Shown here: piece after piece, positions 45,184 to 56,035 of the stretch
How the letters are laid out: the number at the start of each line of letters is the position of its first letter
Position numbering within the stretch: position 1 is the first letter of the stretch
NCBI RefSeq assembly: GCF_000471905.2
Contig: NW_006495648.1
Coordinates: 1,143,787-1,207,786, forward strand
Reading direction: 5' to 3'
Source of the DNA: Amborella trichopoda
Taxonomy: Eukaryota; Streptophyta; Magnoliopsida; Amborellales; Amborellaceae
Length of the DNA stretch: 64,000 nt
Program-made: the position numbers and the translations under genes
Notes under the pieces: generated by a model
Seen by the model: only the letters and a program-made list of their open reading frames with translations
Databases searched by the model: none
What the model was told of the DNA's origin: nothing

Positions 45184-46485
45184 AACACATGAGAGGTACT
45201 ACGCTTACCACAAGAGAGTAAACCACCCCACTCAAGCGTGTTATACGCTCAAAGATATTATCAAAGCCCTTATGAACAAGGGCTAGATAAAGTTCGAAGA
45301 GATAAAGAAAACCTTCGGGGCAATTGAAACTTCCCACATGGTGACGATCCAAGAGGATGATGAGACATCTGCCGTCCTCTGGGTAGTATTCTCTGTAATG
45401 CTCGAAGAAGGTCTTATCATGCCGAACCCTACAAGGCAGCCCAAGTTCCTGCCTCTAAGAACTGAGAACCTCTGGTGCCTGTATCATCTGATACGAGGTC
45501 ATGACTTGAGTGAATGCACTGGCCTCCACGAGCTCTTGGCAAAGAAGATGCAGCAGCAACAAGAAGTTCAGGGTAATCCAGAAGGACACCCTCAAGTCTT
45601 TGCTTCACCGGTGCAAGAAGACCTCCCGACACAGGCCCAGGGAAAGTTAGACCCTCTGCAAGACCTCTTCGAGGTGATGCTCCAACAAGGTCTCGTCACC
45701 CTTAAGCCTGGCAGGTAACCGAGGCATCTCGCTCAAGGTACAAAAAATCTCTGGTGCTCATATCACTAGGTACGGGGTCATGAGCTGAGGGAATGCTTTG
45801 GGTTGGAAGTTGTTACCACAGAAAAAGTACAGAAAGGCCACATTGTTTGTGTCATTCTCCCAGAACGCTTCCAAGCCATCACTTCTATCCAAAAGGAAGT
45901 CCCACTACAAGTCCCCAACGATGATACCCTGGACCCTTTAGAGCCCTCGACACCTCGGGCATGGAAAGTGTACCATGGGCGAAATAGGCTCAAGGCCCCG
46001 AAGCGTGAGGCAGTCCATCAAGCCAAGGCAACCCATCAGCTTGTCAAGGCAGACCATACATCTCCAAGGGGATCCAGAAGGAGACGAGCACCTAGGTCAA
46101 CTCGCCGAAGGAATCATATTCCCCAACCGCCAGTCTAGGAAGAATTTCTCAATCCTCTTCCTCCACTACCGACCCTACAGGAATTCATACCAGACGTAAC
46201 ACACCTTAATCCTTTATCCAATCAGTCGGATGTTCCTGAGTCATCGACTGCTTGGGGCTCGTTTAATACGGGTGATGATGTTAAAAGCATCTCTTAGCAG
46301 TTAGAGCTGGGGCAAGACCTAAAATACTCCTTGCACACGTCCAATTCTAGGGATGACGTAAAACGCTGCCCAGAACATCCTAACTCTGATTTCTCTTCTT
46401 TTTCTCCTCCCTCCTCTTCTATCTCTTTTGCAGATGTAGCTCGGTAGCGCTCAAACTTTAATGCTCTAAAAAAAGAGCTCAAAAG
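45184..46485 (+). pseudogene. Gag 3' part and linker of element A (resumed after element B)
   Basis: It begins in the first zinc-like segment (YAYHKRVNHPTQACYTLKD) and continues KKTFGAIETSHMVTIQEDDE. The second zinc-like block is present twice: LWCLYHLIRGHDLSEC (about 45470) and LWCSYH-VRGHELREC (about 45750), each preceded by a VML-x-GL stretch. Then come the basic region with RRRAPRSTRRRNHIPQPPV, LPTLQEFIPD, the DDVKS motifs and a pyrimidine tract ending ttttgcag at 46433. It ends where element C's LTR starts at 46486. The same strand and position in gag support it being part of element A. Confidence 0.75.
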
Positions 46486-47803
46486 TGTTTGAACGCATTT
46501 TTTTGCACCTTGGTCTCTGATTCGGAATAAAGAGGAAGCAAGTCAATAAAGCCTACAAAACAGTGGAAATCTTAATAGTCTCATAATTGCCCCAGAATTG
46601 GTCAAGATCTTCATCAGTACTCCAAAATTCCACCTGTCAAATTTCATCACAATCAGACATGTCTAAGACAATGAACACAAAGAAACAATTTTGGAAAAAT
46701 TGGCCTCTTGCACCCTGAAATAGCCCTATAACTAGAACTAAATTTTTGATATGTCAAACAGCTGTGGAACCACCGCCATTAGATTCGAGACGGTCGAAAA
46801 CCCTTATGGGTCAAGTTTCGCTTAATCAGATGCTCCAGGACAAAGTTATGAGCAAAACATTGAAACAATAGGGACCGTACACTATTCTCGTGTGCCCTCA
46901 CTGCATTGAAACACCATTAAAAGTGGCTATTTTTACAATCACGGGCAGTGAATTTTGGGGCCCATAATTCACTCATTCCAAGTCAAATCACATTCAAAAT
47001 TAATGAGCATGTTCATCTCGTCAAGACAAGCGATTTGATAGGTGGTATGCCCCGTGATGATGCCTGAGCAGGGAGAAAAACTAGAGAGAAGTGGCTAATC
47101 TATGAAGCCAGTTGCAGAAAATTCAGCAGCAGCACACCTCACTCCGACAGCCAAATCACGACGCTCATATACCCGATCGACACGAAACCAATTGCATTAT
47201 GTACGTAAGGTCTAAGGCTATCTCTGGTCCGAATCCCACGTATGATGAATAGCTGGATTTTACACATGGAGGTTTCAAAACTGCTGTAAATTTCGGCCAC
47301 CGGATTTCAAGATTCCGGCAAAAAACTCAAGACGATGAAATCTTCATCCAGAAAAGAAATAGAGTTGTGTTTGTTGCAATGTGATCGTGACGACATGGTC
47401 AGTGTGATTCAGTGAGGAAATAATGAAGAAACATCAAGGAACGAGTACACAATCGATCCAAAATTTTTAAGATTCAAGCAAATTTCAAGTCTCGTGATCG
47501 TGACTCAAAAACACGATCTATGGTTTGAAGTTGGTATCAAATCGATTTCCATGCCAAGCCTTATAAGAAAATAATTATCTTTCGATCAAATGGGTATCAG
47601 ATCAACCTTCGATCTATCATGGAAGATCACGCAAGTTCTCGGGCAAGGACTGTTATGGAATTTTCACACATTGTTAGGCAAGGGCAAAACAATCCTTTTG
47701 CACCTATTTTTAGAATTTATTTTTTTATTTTAATTTAATTACATTTTAATTATCTTCAATTTTAGGTAGTTTTTTGACATCCACCCATGTTTGGGCCCAA
47801 TTC

Positions 47804-47810
47804 TATATAA
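47804..47810 (+). promoter_or_regulatory. TATA box of L4
   Basis: tatataa lies in attctatataagcatg, conserved in L2, L3 and L5. An AATAAA 62-68 bp downstream would serve polyadenylation in the 3' LTR copy. Confidence 0.7.
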
Positions 47811-47965
47811 GCATGCAAAACCAAATTGTAAAAAAGAAGGCAATACGCTTGGGTTCATTCTTCAATCAATCAATAAAGACTTCATTTTTTCTTAAGCTCG
47901 TGGGTGCGCCTTGGAGAGAGAGAGAGAGAGGAGAGAGAAGAAAAGGCTCGGTACCCTTCGATAAG

Positions 47966-49491
47966 GTAATTTTCTCTCTCCTCCCCTCTCTATCCTCTCC
48001 TCTTCTTTCATCTCTATCTCTTTCTTTCTCTCTCTTCTTCTCGTCTCTCTCTTTCTTTCTCTCTCTTCTCTCATCTCTATTTCTGTCTGTTTTTCTCTCT
48101 TCTCATCTCTATCTCTTTATTTTTCTCTCTTCTCTTATCTCTGTCTCTTTCTTTCTCTCTCTTCTTCTTGCCTTTATCTCTTTATTTCGCTCTCTTCTTC
48201 TCATCTTTATCTCTTTCTCTCTCTTCCTCTCATCTTTATCTTTGTTTCTTCTTTTGACCCAGTCAGCAAAGCTCAAGATCAACTGTGTCTTTCTCTCTCA
48301 TCTTTTGACACAGTCAACGATGCTTAGTGTCGACTGTGTCTTTATCTCTCTCTTTTTCTGACCCAATCGGTGAAACTCAATGCCGACTGTTTTTTTCTCT
48401 CTCTTCTTCTGACTCAGCCGACAATGCTCAGCATCGACTATGTCTTTCTCATCTCTTTCCTATTCAGCCGGTGATGCTCCTCGCCGACTGTGTCTCTCTC
48501 TCTCATCTCTTTCCAATTCAGCCGGCGATGCTTAGCGCCGATTGGGTCTTTCTTTCTCTTCTTCTTCCAACCCAGTCCACAATGCTCAACATTGGCTATG
48601 TCTTTTTTTCTCTTCTTTTTCCAACCTAGTCGGCAATACTTAGCGTCAGTTGTGTCTTTCTTTCTCTTCTTCTTCAAACCCAGTCGGCGATGCTCAGCAC
48701 CGTTTGTGGCTTTCTTTCTCTTCTTCTTCCAACCCAGTCGGCGATGATCAGCACTGATTGTCTTTCTCTCTCTTCTCTTTCCAACCCAATCGGTGATGAT
48801 TAACGCTAACTATGTCCTTCTCTCTCATCTCTTTCCAACCCAGTCGATGATGATCAGCACCGACTGGGTCTTTCTCTCTAGTCTCTTCCCAACACATCTG
48901 GCCTTGCCCAACGCCGACTGTGTCTTTTTTTCTCTGCTTCGTCCAACACAGCCGGCAATGCTTAGCGTCAACTCTATCTTTCTCCCTCCTCTCTCCTTCT
49001 TTCTTTTCTTGTTCTTCGCTTTCTTTCTATTCGTTTCTTCTTCTCTTACCTTACTTCTCACCCTCTTTACGATTTCATCTCTTTCTATTATTCTTTCGTT
49101 TGATTAAGAGGGGTTGAGATTAGCCTTTCATGGTGACCTTGTCGTCTAGTTGTAATGTTGTTGTGCCAGAATTATTGTGCCTGCTTTATTGCCAAGACAA
49201 ACTAACCAGTGTGTCTAGCTAGTCAGTATTGGTATTGACGTCTAGTAGTAACTATGTTAAGCTGGTTTGAGTTACTGAGCCCGTTTTACTCCTATGTCAT
49301 ACTAATTACCTATCAGCTTAGTCACTGTGCTGATCTTCCTGACTGGTCAAATTCTTTCCTCCCTCATTCTTCTTCTCTTATTCTTCTATTATTCTTATGA
49401 ATGTACACACTTGCATGCGTTAACCAGAGAGACAAGGTGAGGTCGGTTGACCCACCTTTCTTATAATATTTGCCATATGTGTGTGATTGCA
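47966..49491 (+). other. Putative U5 intron of element C (hypothesis)
   Basis: Donor-like AAG|GTAATTTT at 47966 and acceptor-like GATTGCAG| at 49491 bracket the CT tract and hairpin array. Equivalent pairs occur in L3 (43721 to 42129) and L1 (24898 to 26219), with a weaker pair in L0 (18619 to 20910). Splicing is inferred from motifs and conservation only. Confidence 0.35.
48260..48990 (+). repeat. 54-bp hairpin minisatellite of L4
   Basis: Core starts at 48519, 48573, 48627, 48681, 48735, 48787, 48841, 48895 and 48949 are 52-54 bp apart; degenerate units occur before. The consensus core cagtcggcg-atgctcag-cgccgactg is an inverted repeat with a 9-bp stem; individual units carry one to several mismatches. 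Spacers are tctttctctctt-rich. Open frames across it follow from the 54-bp period. Confidence 0.9.
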
Positions 49492-49757
49492 GAAAACAGG
49501 AGAATAAAAGCCAAAGGAGGTGATTTTGAACCAATTTTATTATTGGGGGGCTTTCTTCGTGATCTAAGAGGGCGCTCACATGAGCCAGCCCAATTAAGTC
49601 CCGATCCCACCTTAAATTCCTCTCTCATCGGTTGGTAATATTTACCCTCGTTCTCAAATGAGGATTCCGAGAGAGCGATCTCAAAAGTCCCGGGCTCCCT
49701 TGAATCCTGAGACGTGTGCGACCCAATCATCCAAAAGATCAAGGCACCTAACCAACT

Positions 49758-49776
49758 TAGTGACTCCACTGGGGAC
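49758..49776 (+). promoter_or_regulatory. Primer binding site of element C
   Basis: tagtgactccactggggac directly follows the LTR end and differs from the element A PBS at one base. Confidence 0.75.
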
Positions 49777-49859
49777 TTACTGCCCCTTAGTCGAATTGTT
49801 CTTATTTGGCTAGTTTCTTCTTATATTATCTGCTCTTATTACCTTTTCACACATCACTT

Positions 49860-52800
49860 ATGGCTTGCGGGTTCTGTAACCCATTCATTTGGATCTGGGA
49901 TTTTCTTATCCCTGCATTCATGAATGTCCCTAGGGAACAAGTTCCTCCAACTTTGTTCTCGACCATCCTTTTGAGCAAAGACCCCTTGTGTAGCTCCTAG
50001 GTCTTAACGTGGACCGGTGTGAGGTGGGACTTAAAAGTCCCTCACTCCCCATCTCCTCACTCTGGTGAAGCCTTCACCAAGGCACCCTGCATTGGCAGCA
50101 CGTCTGTTGCCACACACAGCATGCACCCAACCACAGGCAGGTCACTTATCGGGCGTATTCTTGAGGTACGCTGCCCAGTACCTTTCTGCAAAAGGAAAGC
50201 AAGTTACCATTGTGTATGTGGGTCGTCGTGAGTCTCCCCCTCATAGTCCTGCACCACCACTAGTTTCTATCCCTAGAGGCTCAACACATAGACACATAAA
50301 CCATGTAGCCTCCACCTCTTGCACACACCATGAGGCTCATGGGTCACCCACTCGAGGCACATGTCGGGGCAACCCTTATGCTACCTTGAGTCCATGTTTA
50401 AGATCGAACATTCTAAGGCCAGGTTCTGCGCACACTGCTCACACGCATCTCACCGCTCGGGACAACACCGTCATTGCACCAACTCGAGTATATAGGAGAC
50501 GGCCTTCTCGTCCTCCTACTGAGCACACACAAGTGCACCCTGTAAGGGGCAGACCTCCACCTATTTTCTTGCAGACACCTGCTCGCAGTTCTCAACCTCC
50601 TTAGGCCAAACCACTTGCTCGAGCCAGGGCAGACCCCCAAGTCACCCGTGTTCTTCATGGGGCGCACATGCGTCGCCGCCACGGACAACCTCTCGCCCTC
50701 AACTTAGGCCTCCTCACGAGTCAACCCTTCCCTTGCCTGCTCCTCCTCCTTCGAGCAAGCACCTCCAGCCTTGGTACTCGAAGAATTTTCTCAAGAGGAC
50801 CATCCTGAATCAGCCCCGTCATTTTGGTCGTGTCTCTAGAGCCCACAAGAGAGCTCCGGGCAATGACCTGATGGAAGATCGAATCCTTCATCCTCCCCGG
50901 CCTAAGATCACTCCAGTTCCTGGCCCTCATCCTTTGCCGCACCTGATGGAGACCGCTCTATCTTGTTCAAGAAGAGCTGACTAGCCGCAGTCCTGATCAC
51001 AGTTTTAGTGCAAGGTCCATCAAAGTCTCAAAGCTAAGCGTGATAGAGGTCTGCGAATTCTGACCAAGGAAGCGGCCAAGGCAGTCAGGCCAACCGGCTC
51101 TAATGACCCTCTTTTCTTGAACCCCTTTTACTATCTTCAGATGACAAATCTTGAAGAAAAGCTCCGTGAGCCCTTCATTGTGGTTAGTGTCGTAGAAGAT
51201 GACCCAGTCACTCAGCAGCCATGGTCCCAAGACCGTCAAAAACCGGTCCTCACGGGATTGGCATACAAGAGTCGAGCCCAGTCCGGGCTTGCTGCCCCCC
51301 TGTTGACCGATCTATCGCGCACAACCCGTCAAGTTCACAAGCTCTCAACCATAGCTAAGGCTGACCTCCCTTGAGAAACAGTCAGTGTAATGGTTGTGAG
51401 CGAGCCTGATGACTCACAAGAAGAGCGCATGAACAAGTTTAAGGATATGGTGCGCACCATGATGGAGAAAATCGATCGCATAGATGCCGCGCACCTATCA
51501 GCTAACTATGAGGTCAATTCCCATCACTCTGATGGTACACCTTCAAGGCAGCCTCTTCCCTTTGCTTCATAGGACAATTTTGTCCCTCACCCCGTCTCTC
51601 AGGGCGCAACGCCTTATCAGAGACCTTACCCTTCATATATTGACTAGGTCCTGTTTCCTTAAGATTACAAGAAAGGGAAGTTTCCTCTATTCAATGGGAC
51701 CACATCCCCGAACCAGCATATCGCCCACTTTCAGGCAGCATGTCGAGAAACAGCAGCTGATGGGAGACTTCTTCTACGTCAGTTTGTTGGGAGACTTCTT
51801 CTACGTCAGTTTGTTGAAACACTTGATGGCCCAGCCTTTCAGTGGTATGCTCGACTCCCCCCGAATTCGGTGCCCACACGGGAGGAAATGGAGAAACTAT
51901 TATATCAACGCTTTTATGAGGTCGAGAACTCCTCACCCTGACTCAAGACCCTGATGAGCCCGTGGACCAATTTATTTTGAGATGAAGAAATTTAGCCGCT
52001 CGTCATCCCAATCCTATGCCTAAAAATGAAGCAGTTCAGACTTTGTGCGAAATATGCGACCTGAAATTGCTCTACATGTCGAGGCCTCTAATCTGACTCC
52101 TATGTTAGAGCTGATATGTAAATCAGTTCGTATAGCAAGTCTATCACGCCACCACGGCAGGTCATGACAACCATCTGCAAGTTCAGTGAACAACCGGGGA
52201 AATGGTAGCTCTCCGAACAACACCTGAGGTAGCCAACAAAAAGGAGTAATCAATGCAGCCGTCACAGTCGCTGATCCAAAGAAGGCTTCCTCCCAAACTT
52301 TGGACCTCTCCAAAAGGGTAAGCACATCAAAGACAACTCTTCAGGCAGGTTAACAACAGTAGTCGTACAACCGAGTACCTCTGCCTGCGAATCTTAATCG
52401 GGATGACTATTTCACCAGACATAGGAACAAGGTCTACTCCTTTGAGAAAGAATGGGTCCCTGAATTGTTCCGGTTATTATTGGAACATAATATGATTCAG
52501 CTTCCAGAAGGCAAGTTCCCTGAGCAAGCTGGCCTCGACATTCAGGCAAATTATTGTGCTTACCATCAAAGGATCAATCATCCCATAGATGACTGTTACA
52601 CACTAAAAGATATTATGGAGGCCCTGATTCAAAAGGGTCAAATAAAACTTGAGGACCTAAAGAAGGCCTTTGGGGCAGCAGAAGCCTCCCATGCAATAAC
52701 CATCTAAGAGGAGGACAAAGCCCCTGGTATCCTCCATGCATTCTTTGTTATAATGTTGCATGAAGGCCTAATCACATCGAAACAGGCAAGACAGCCCCAA

Positions 52801-53603
52801 CGCCTTGCAAAAGGGACCGAGGATCGCTGGTGCCCGTATCACCAAGTATGGGGCCACTACCTGATCGAATACACCAGCTTCCATGATATATTCACAAAGA
52901 AAATGCGCGAATGTCAGGAGCTTCACAACATCCCAGCAAGTGATCGCCAAGTCACTGCTTCATCAAGGAAAGAGGAGGACCTCCCAGCACAAGACTGTCC
53001 CAATAATGATTCAAACTCTGCAGAACCCTCAACTTCTCAGCCATGGATAGTCCACCATGGGCAAAACAGACACAAGTCTTTAAAACGAGAAATAGTTCTC
53101 CAAGCTAGGGCTGTTCACAAGCCTAGCGAGACGAATCAAGTACCACCTAAGAAAACCAGAAGGAGAGGAACCAAGGGTTGCTCAAAGACATAAGACAGCT
53201 CAACCCCTAATTGAGCATGAATTTCTCAGACCGCCCACTCCCAACCTTACTAAACTTTATACCTGACACTATCCTCCTTCCTTCTCATCAAGGGGATGCT
53301 CCTGCATCATCTTTTACTCAGCGCACATCCAATGAGGATGACAACGTTAAAAGCACTCCTTAACAGTTTAAGCATGGGAAAGACCTAAAAGACCCCCTAC
53401 ACACGTCCAACCCTGGTGATGACGCAAAAAGATGATAGGTCCGATGAGGGGAACGACCTTAAAAGTCCCCCACCTTCTAACCCTTCTCCCTCTTCTTCCT
53501 CTACTTCTCATCCTTCCTCTTCTCCTACAGGTACAACCTTGATATGTTCGGACTTTGAGGCTCTTAACAGAGAACTTGAAGGAACCAACATAAGCAAGAC
53601 GTA
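49860..53603 (+). pseudogene. Gag and linker of element C
   Basis: The start at 49860 aligns with B and A. N-terminal NPFIWIWDFLIPA, then an early TAG (49998-50000), an S/P/H-rich region with PLIGR-like text, a basic linker and capsid from 51390 (FKDMVRTMMEKIDR). Capsid continues with KGKFPLFNGT near 51675 and RQFVETLDGPAFQWYARLPP-equivalent text in a shifted frame. Zinc-like segments are YCAYHQRINHPIDDCYTLKD (52553-52612) and WCPYHQVWGHYLIEY (about 52830), the latter having lost its last Cys. A Lys/Arg-rich block (KKTRRRGTK) and a serine-rich stretch (53470-53530) follow. A 27-bp in-frame duplication at 51762-51815 repeats nine capsid residues. No protease motif was found. Confidence 0.82.
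51762..51815 (+). repeat. 27-bp perfect tandem duplication in gag
   Basis: gggagacttcttctacgtca and the following gtttgtt occur at 51762-51788 and again at 51789-51815. It is not present in element B at the same place. Confidence 0.95.
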
Positions 53604-54306
53604 ACGGAAGCGGTTGAAAAAGATGCTGGCTCAGGTAGCAAGATTCTTAATAGTTGCTATCGCCCTGACAGCTCAAGCCAAAGCAGAGCCACTTTCTTCA
53701 AAGAAGCACAAAAAGTTGAAGCCAAAGAAACCCCAGTGGCCCCTTGAGCCTAACTTTGAGCAAAGACTGAGAGAATCAAGAGGGAAAAGTTTCTATTTTC
53801 AGGAAGCTTGCCATATGGTACAGGTGTATGAAGCACCACCTAGCACGGGGCAAACATTGCTGACACCCGTGCCAAGGTCGTGTGAGTCGTACAAGAACAC
53901 TTCTCACACCACAAGCGCTGAATCTCTAATCCCCCTTAACTTTCAAGATGAGCTCCTGTGGACTGATAAGCTTTCCATACTTGAGGTTGACCTTTCCATC
54001 CCCTAGTTTTAGAAAGCCGCAGAAATCAGGACCTGCTCTGGAGCGCTATTGGATGCAGAGATGTCAGGATCATGGGTCTTTGCACTCGAAGTTGATGAAA
54101 AGACCTCTGAGAATAAAGAGGAAGAGTTGCAAGAAGCTCCAAAAGAATGGGAAGAAGGTGATCAAGCTACTGCTGACGTGCTTGAAGAAATAAATCTAGG
54201 AGATGATTCCGACCCTAGGCCTACTCTTATTTCGACAAATATGTCTCTAGAAGAAAAAGAAAATTTCACTACTTTCTTACAAGCAAACCGAGACATCTTT
54301 GCCTAA
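53604..54306 (+). pseudogene. Gag-pol linker of element C
   Basis: Contains KPKKPQWPLEPNFEQRLRES, FQEACHMVQVYEAPP and the acidic stretch VDEKTSENKEEELQEAPKEW, then NLGDDSDPRPTLIS and EKENFTTFLQANRDIFA leading into RT. It aligns with 37863-37420 in B. This is the region where a gypsy protease would be expected. No D-S/T-G triad with a downstream GRPWL-like end is visible. Function beyond a linker is unknown. Confidence 0.65.
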
Positions 54307-55000
54307 CATTACCATGAGATGCCTGGTCTAGACCCTAAGTCGACGTTCACCACCTCGGCATTGATCCGACTGTCAAATCAATCAAACAAAAATCTAGTCT
54401 TGACCTCGAAATGCAGATAGATGCTGAAATAACTAAACTCAAACAAGCAAGTTTCATTTGTGAAGTCAAGTATCTTGAATGGCTAGCAAATGTGGTGCCA
54501 ATCAAGAAGAAGAATGGCCAAATTAGGGTCTGCATTGACTTTCGCTACCTCAATACCGCCTGTCTCAAGGATGACTTCCCATTGCCATTCACCGAGAAGA
54601 TCATCGACTCTACTGCTCACTGTCAAATATTTTCCTTCATGGATGAATACTCTAGGTATAACAGATACGAATGGCGCCAGAAGATGAGGAAGCCACTGCG
54701 TTCTTAACTCCAAAAGGGGTCTTCTGTTACACAATGATGCTGGTGCCACATACTAGGGAGCAATGATGACCATCTTCAAAGACATGATGCACAAGGAGGT
54801 GGAATGTTATGTAGATGATTTGGTGGTGAAATCTGAAGAGGAAGACACTCATGTGAGAGACCTTGAAAAGGTATTTGAGCAACTACGTCTTCATCTAGTT
54901 AAAATGAACCCGCTGAAATGAGCCTTCAGCGTGCGTTCAGGGAAATTCCACTGAGGGTTTGAAATCGAGCCGTTCAAGATCAAGACGATTCAAGAAATTC
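54307..55000 (+). pseudogene. Reverse transcriptase of element C
   Basis: Fingers: MQIDAEITKLKQASFI, LEWLANVVPIKKKNGQ, IRVCIDFRYLNTACLKDDF. Palm: FSFMDEYSRYN, then a frameshift near 54640-54700. The conserved PFGLNNA block is absent: 19 bp present in B are missing after acaatgatg (about 54733-54741), and a TAG follows at 54750. YVDD is at 54808-54819. FKIKTIQEIPPP leads into the connection. Several stops. Catalytically dead. Confidence 0.88.
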
Positions 55001-55600
55001 CACCACCAACAACATTGCGAGAGCTATGCTCCCTTCAAGGGCAGCTAGCATACATTCGCCGATTCATCTCGAATCTCTCATGTCACTGTAAACCCTTTAC
55101 ACACATGTTAAAGAAAGATACCCCATTCATCTGGGTTGAAGCATGTCAAGCAACACTTGATGACATCATACAATATTTATTCACCCCCCCTGTGCTTTCT
55201 ACACCAGTGTTGGGAAGACCTCTCATCATGTACGTGACCGCTCTGGACGAGTTACTCGGGGCATTGTTGGCACAAAACAATGACGAAGAAAAAGAGACTG
55301 CACTATATTATCTTAACCGCATGATGCAAGGAGCTGAGAAGAATTATCCCCGTATTGAGAAGATGTGCTTGGCCCTGATCTTCGCAGTACAAAAACTCTG
55401 CCACTACTTACTTGGTCATGAAGTGAAACTTATATCAAAAGCAGACCCTGTAAAGTTTCTCATGACACGCCCGTGCCTATCAGGACGTCTTGCTAAGTGA
55501 GCCTTATTATTGATGGAATTTGACATCACTTATGTCTCACAAAAGGCCGTCAAAGGCCAAGCCCTCGCCGACTTTCTCGTGGCACATACCGTACTAGTGG
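55001..55600 (+). pseudogene. Gypsy RNase H of element C
   Basis: The connection LCSLQGQLAYIRRFISNL is followed by VLGRPLIMYVTALDELLGAL (Asp), GAEKNYPRIEKMCLAL (Glu kept) and KADPVKFLMTRPCL, then a TGA at 55498-55500. It ends FDITYVSQKAVKGQALADFL. It is better preserved than in B. Confidence 0.85.
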
Positions 55601-55639
55601 AATCTCCCCTAGCAAGTAACCTTCCTGATGAAGAAGTAA

Positions 55640-56035
55640 TCTGTGTTGAGCTTCATCATGCGTGGGAAATGTACTTCGGCGGAGCCTTTCAATCAGAAGG
55701 CGCCGAAGTGGTATTCATAACCCCAAAAGGAGGGGTATTACCACTTTCTTTCTCTCATAATGAGGCAGAATATCATGCCCTTATAATGGGGTTGGAGATA
55801 GCCTTTGACCTAGACTTGGAGCGGCTTAAGATCTATGGCGACTCTGAGTTGTCATCCGCTAGCTCAAAGGGATCTATGGTGTAAGAAAAGATACTCTCAA
55901 GCCTTATCACGATTCTGTAAAATCATATATGGTCCAGTTTGAGGATGTATCCTTGGGTCACATCCCCAGGAGGCTAAACTCGCAGGCAGATGCACTTGCG
56001 AAACTCGACGCTACAATTCAGTTGTCCTCATCAGG
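55640..56035 (+). pseudogene. Archaeal-type RNase H of element C
   Basis: MYFGGAFQSEGAE (the first catalytic Asp reads Gly: FDG has become FGG), SHNEAEYHALIMGLEIAFDL (Glu kept), LKIYGDSEL (Asp kept), then a 1-nt frameshift near 55852 relative to B, and HIPRRLNSQADALAKL (last Asp) at 55959-56006. It follows the first RNase H as usual for Tat elements. Confidence 0.82.

Larger units (their letters stand above)
46486..49756 (+). mobile_element. LTR L4, 5' LTR of element C
   Basis: It starts tgtttgaacgcattttttt. Landmarks: TATA box 47804-47810, AATAAA at 47872-47877, donor-like ataag|gtaatttt at 47966, CT-rich tract (47966-48250), 54-bp hairpin array, TAGTAACT/GAGTTACTGAGCCCG block near 49250-49290, acceptor-like tgattgcag at 49491, gatctaagagggcgctc near 49561 and U5 end before the PBS. 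Confidence 0.88.
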
